Source: CAZEQK01 sp964514395
Lineage (GTDB): Bacteria; Bacillota; Bacilli; Tepidibacillales; Tepidibacillaceae
Assembly (NCBI GenBank): GCA_964514395.1
Contig: CAZEQK010000077.1
Span: forward strand, 1-7,756
Length of the DNA stretch: 7,756 bases
Direction: 5' to 3'
Shown: in pieces, positions 6,753 to 7,756 of the stretch
How the letters are laid out: each line of letters opens with the position of its first letter
How positions within the stretch are numbered: position 1 is the stretch's first letter
Program-made: the position numbers and the translations under genes
The notes under the pieces: generated by a model
Databases searched by the model: none
Told to the model about the DNA's origin: nothing
The model's input: the letters and a program-made list of their open reading frames with translations, nothing else

Positions 6753-7727
6753 TTATGCTTCCCTGTCCCTTTTTTTGGATGAGACGGGAGGAATAGAAAC
6801 CTTTTTTACTATCTCTTTCAATAAATTTTCTATTGTAAATCCATGTAATCTTGCATCGGATTTTAGTAAGATTCGATGATTTAAAACTGGATGGATTAAA
6901 TATTTAATGTCATCTGGTACAACGAAGCTTCTTCCACGGATAAAAGCAAAGGCCTGTGAAGCTCGTAACAGTGCAATCGAAGCCCGGGGACTGGCCCCTA
7001 AATAGACTCCTTCATGATGTCTAGTTGCTCCAACGATTTCAGCTATATATTTTTTTAAGCTTTCCTCGACATATATTTCCTTCACTTTTTTCTGTAGTTT
7101 TATTAGTTCATCCAATGTGATCACTTCTGTTAATTCATCTATTGGATGGGTAAATTGGATATTACCTAGTATTTTTATTTCTTCATCTATATTTGGATAC
7201 CCCATATTAAATTTTAGCATGAATCGATCTAATTGAGCTTCTGGTAAAGGATAGGTTCCTTCATATTCAATTGGGTTTTGAGTTGCCATAACAAAGAAAG
7301 GATTTGGAAGAGTGTGTGATACGCCATCAATGGTAACCATGTATTCCTCCATGGCTTCCAATAGTGCTGATTGGGTTTTAGGAGAAGTTCGATTTATTTC
7401 ATCTGCTAATACGATGTTAGCCATGATCGGACCAGGTCTATATTCAAACTCTTGTGTTTTCTGATTATAGATGGAGACTCCTGTTACGTCGGAAGGAAGT
7501 AAATCTGGTGTAAATTGAATCCTTTTATAAATACCACCAATCGTTTTGGCTATGGCACGAATCAACATCGTTTTTCCAACACCCGGCACATCTTCTAACA
7601 GGATGTGGCCATTGCTTAATAGGGCAACAAGGCTTAAATAAATAGCATCACTTTTCCCAACAATTACTTTTTCAACGTTCTCAATGATTTTTTTTACAAA
7701 AGGATAATACTGATCTATTTGTTCCAC
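6753..7727 (-). CDS. yeaC: MoxR-family AAA+ ATPase (YeaC type)
   Basis: This 324-residue cytoplasmic ATPase has the full MoxR motif set. Walker A is EDVPGVGKT (45-53), Walker B is VLADEINR (106-113, Asp109/Glu110), sensor 1 is ATQNP (148-152), the arginine-finger region is LDRF (166-169), and sensor 2 is GASPRAS (244-250). The C-terminal lid ends near VSIPPVSSKKRDREA. MoxR proteins are thought to be chaperone-like remodelers that mature or assemble partner complexes; here the partners are presumably the two downstream products. The start is GTG, with AGGAG upstream at 8-nt spacing, and the length is normal for the family. The gene is first in the visible operon. Only 29 bases upstream are present, so its promoter is mostly outside the window. 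The symbol rests on resemblance and on gene order. Confidence 0.94.
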   Translation of the reverse strand: MEQIDQYYPFVKKIIENVEKVIVGKSDAIYLSLVALLSNGHILLEDVPGVGKTMLIRAIAKTIGGIYKRIQFTPDLLPSDVTGVSIYNQKTQEFEYRPGPIMANIVLADEINRTSPKTQSALLEAMEEYMVTIDGVSHTLPNPFFVMATQNPIEYEGTYPLPEAQLDRFMLKFNMGYPNIDEEIKILGNIQFTHPIDELTEVITLDELIKLQKKVKEIYVEESLKKYIAEIVGATRHHEGVYLGASPRASIALLRASQAFAFIRGRSFVVPDDIKYLIHPVLNHRILLKSDARLHGFTIENLLKEIVKKVSIPPVSSKKRDREA

Positions 7728-7730
7728 GAT

Positions 7731-7740
7731 CCCCTCTCCT
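7731..7740 (-). promoter_or_regulatory. Ribosome binding site that supports the GTG start of the MoxR gene
   Basis: The minus strand reads AGGAGAGGGG directly before ATC and the GTG at 7727; AGGAG is 8 nt from the start. Bases 7741-7756 upstream are purely A and T and could include a -10 element (TAAAAT), but the matching -35 box would lie beyond the window. Confidence 0.75.
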
Positions 7741-7756
7741 TTTTAATATTTTATTT

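Noticed and set aside
1..7756. CRISPR array, insertion sequence, prophage, tRNA, toxin-antitoxin or defence genes.
   Set aside because: No direct-repeat series, terminal inverted repeats with a transposase, or relevant protein motifs. Every large open frame is accounted for by a housekeeping or conserved gene.

Overview
The window looks like an ordinary chromosomal segment of a low-GC Firmicute, most likely of the Bacillaceae. The evidence is AT-rich DNA, strong AGGAG-type ribosome binding sites with GTG and TTG starts, a guanine-class purine riboswitch, and PurR-type operator boxes. As I recall it, the gene order matches the Bacillus subtilis segment yeaC-yeaD-yebA-guaA-pbuG. All five genes lie on the minus strand, so transcription runs from base 7756 toward base 1. 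I see no mobile element, CRISPR array, tRNA or rRNA.

Layout in the direction of transcription. (1) 7727-3382 is a tight three-gene operon: a MoxR-family AAA+ ATPase, a DUF58 protein and a large membrane-anchored transglutaminase-like protein. The first junction has 1 nt between genes and the second is an 8-nt overlap. A hairpin terminator at 3313-3332 closes the operon. (2) 3227-1689 is guaA (GMP synthetase), behind a short 5' region with only a weak promoter candidate. (3) 1690-1403 is a dense regulatory block for the purine permease gene: two inverted PurR boxes (the first touching the guaA stop codon), a sigma-A promoter, a guanine/hypoxanthine riboswitch aptamer, a small hairpin and an intrinsic terminator. 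(4) 1402-104 is the permease (pbuG-like, NCS2/AzgA family), followed by a strong terminator at 52-81. Bases 1-51 hold no gene that I can support.

How the genes work together. guaA and pbuG are a purine pair. GuaA makes GMP from XMP, and the permease imports hypoxanthine/guanine for salvage. pbuG appears to be controlled twice: at initiation by PurR and at elongation by the riboswitch. The MoxR-DUF58-transglutaminase trio is a widespread module of poorly known function. The ATPase and DUF58 protein probably act on the cytoplasmic side, while the transglutaminase-like domain is predicted to be outside the membrane.

The most notable points are the PurR-promoter geometry overlapping the end of guaA, and an 8-bp complementarity between the aptamer J2/3-P3 strand and the 5' arm of the terminator that suggests how this riboswitch switches. 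Apart from the little-understood three-gene module, I found no clearly new biological system.
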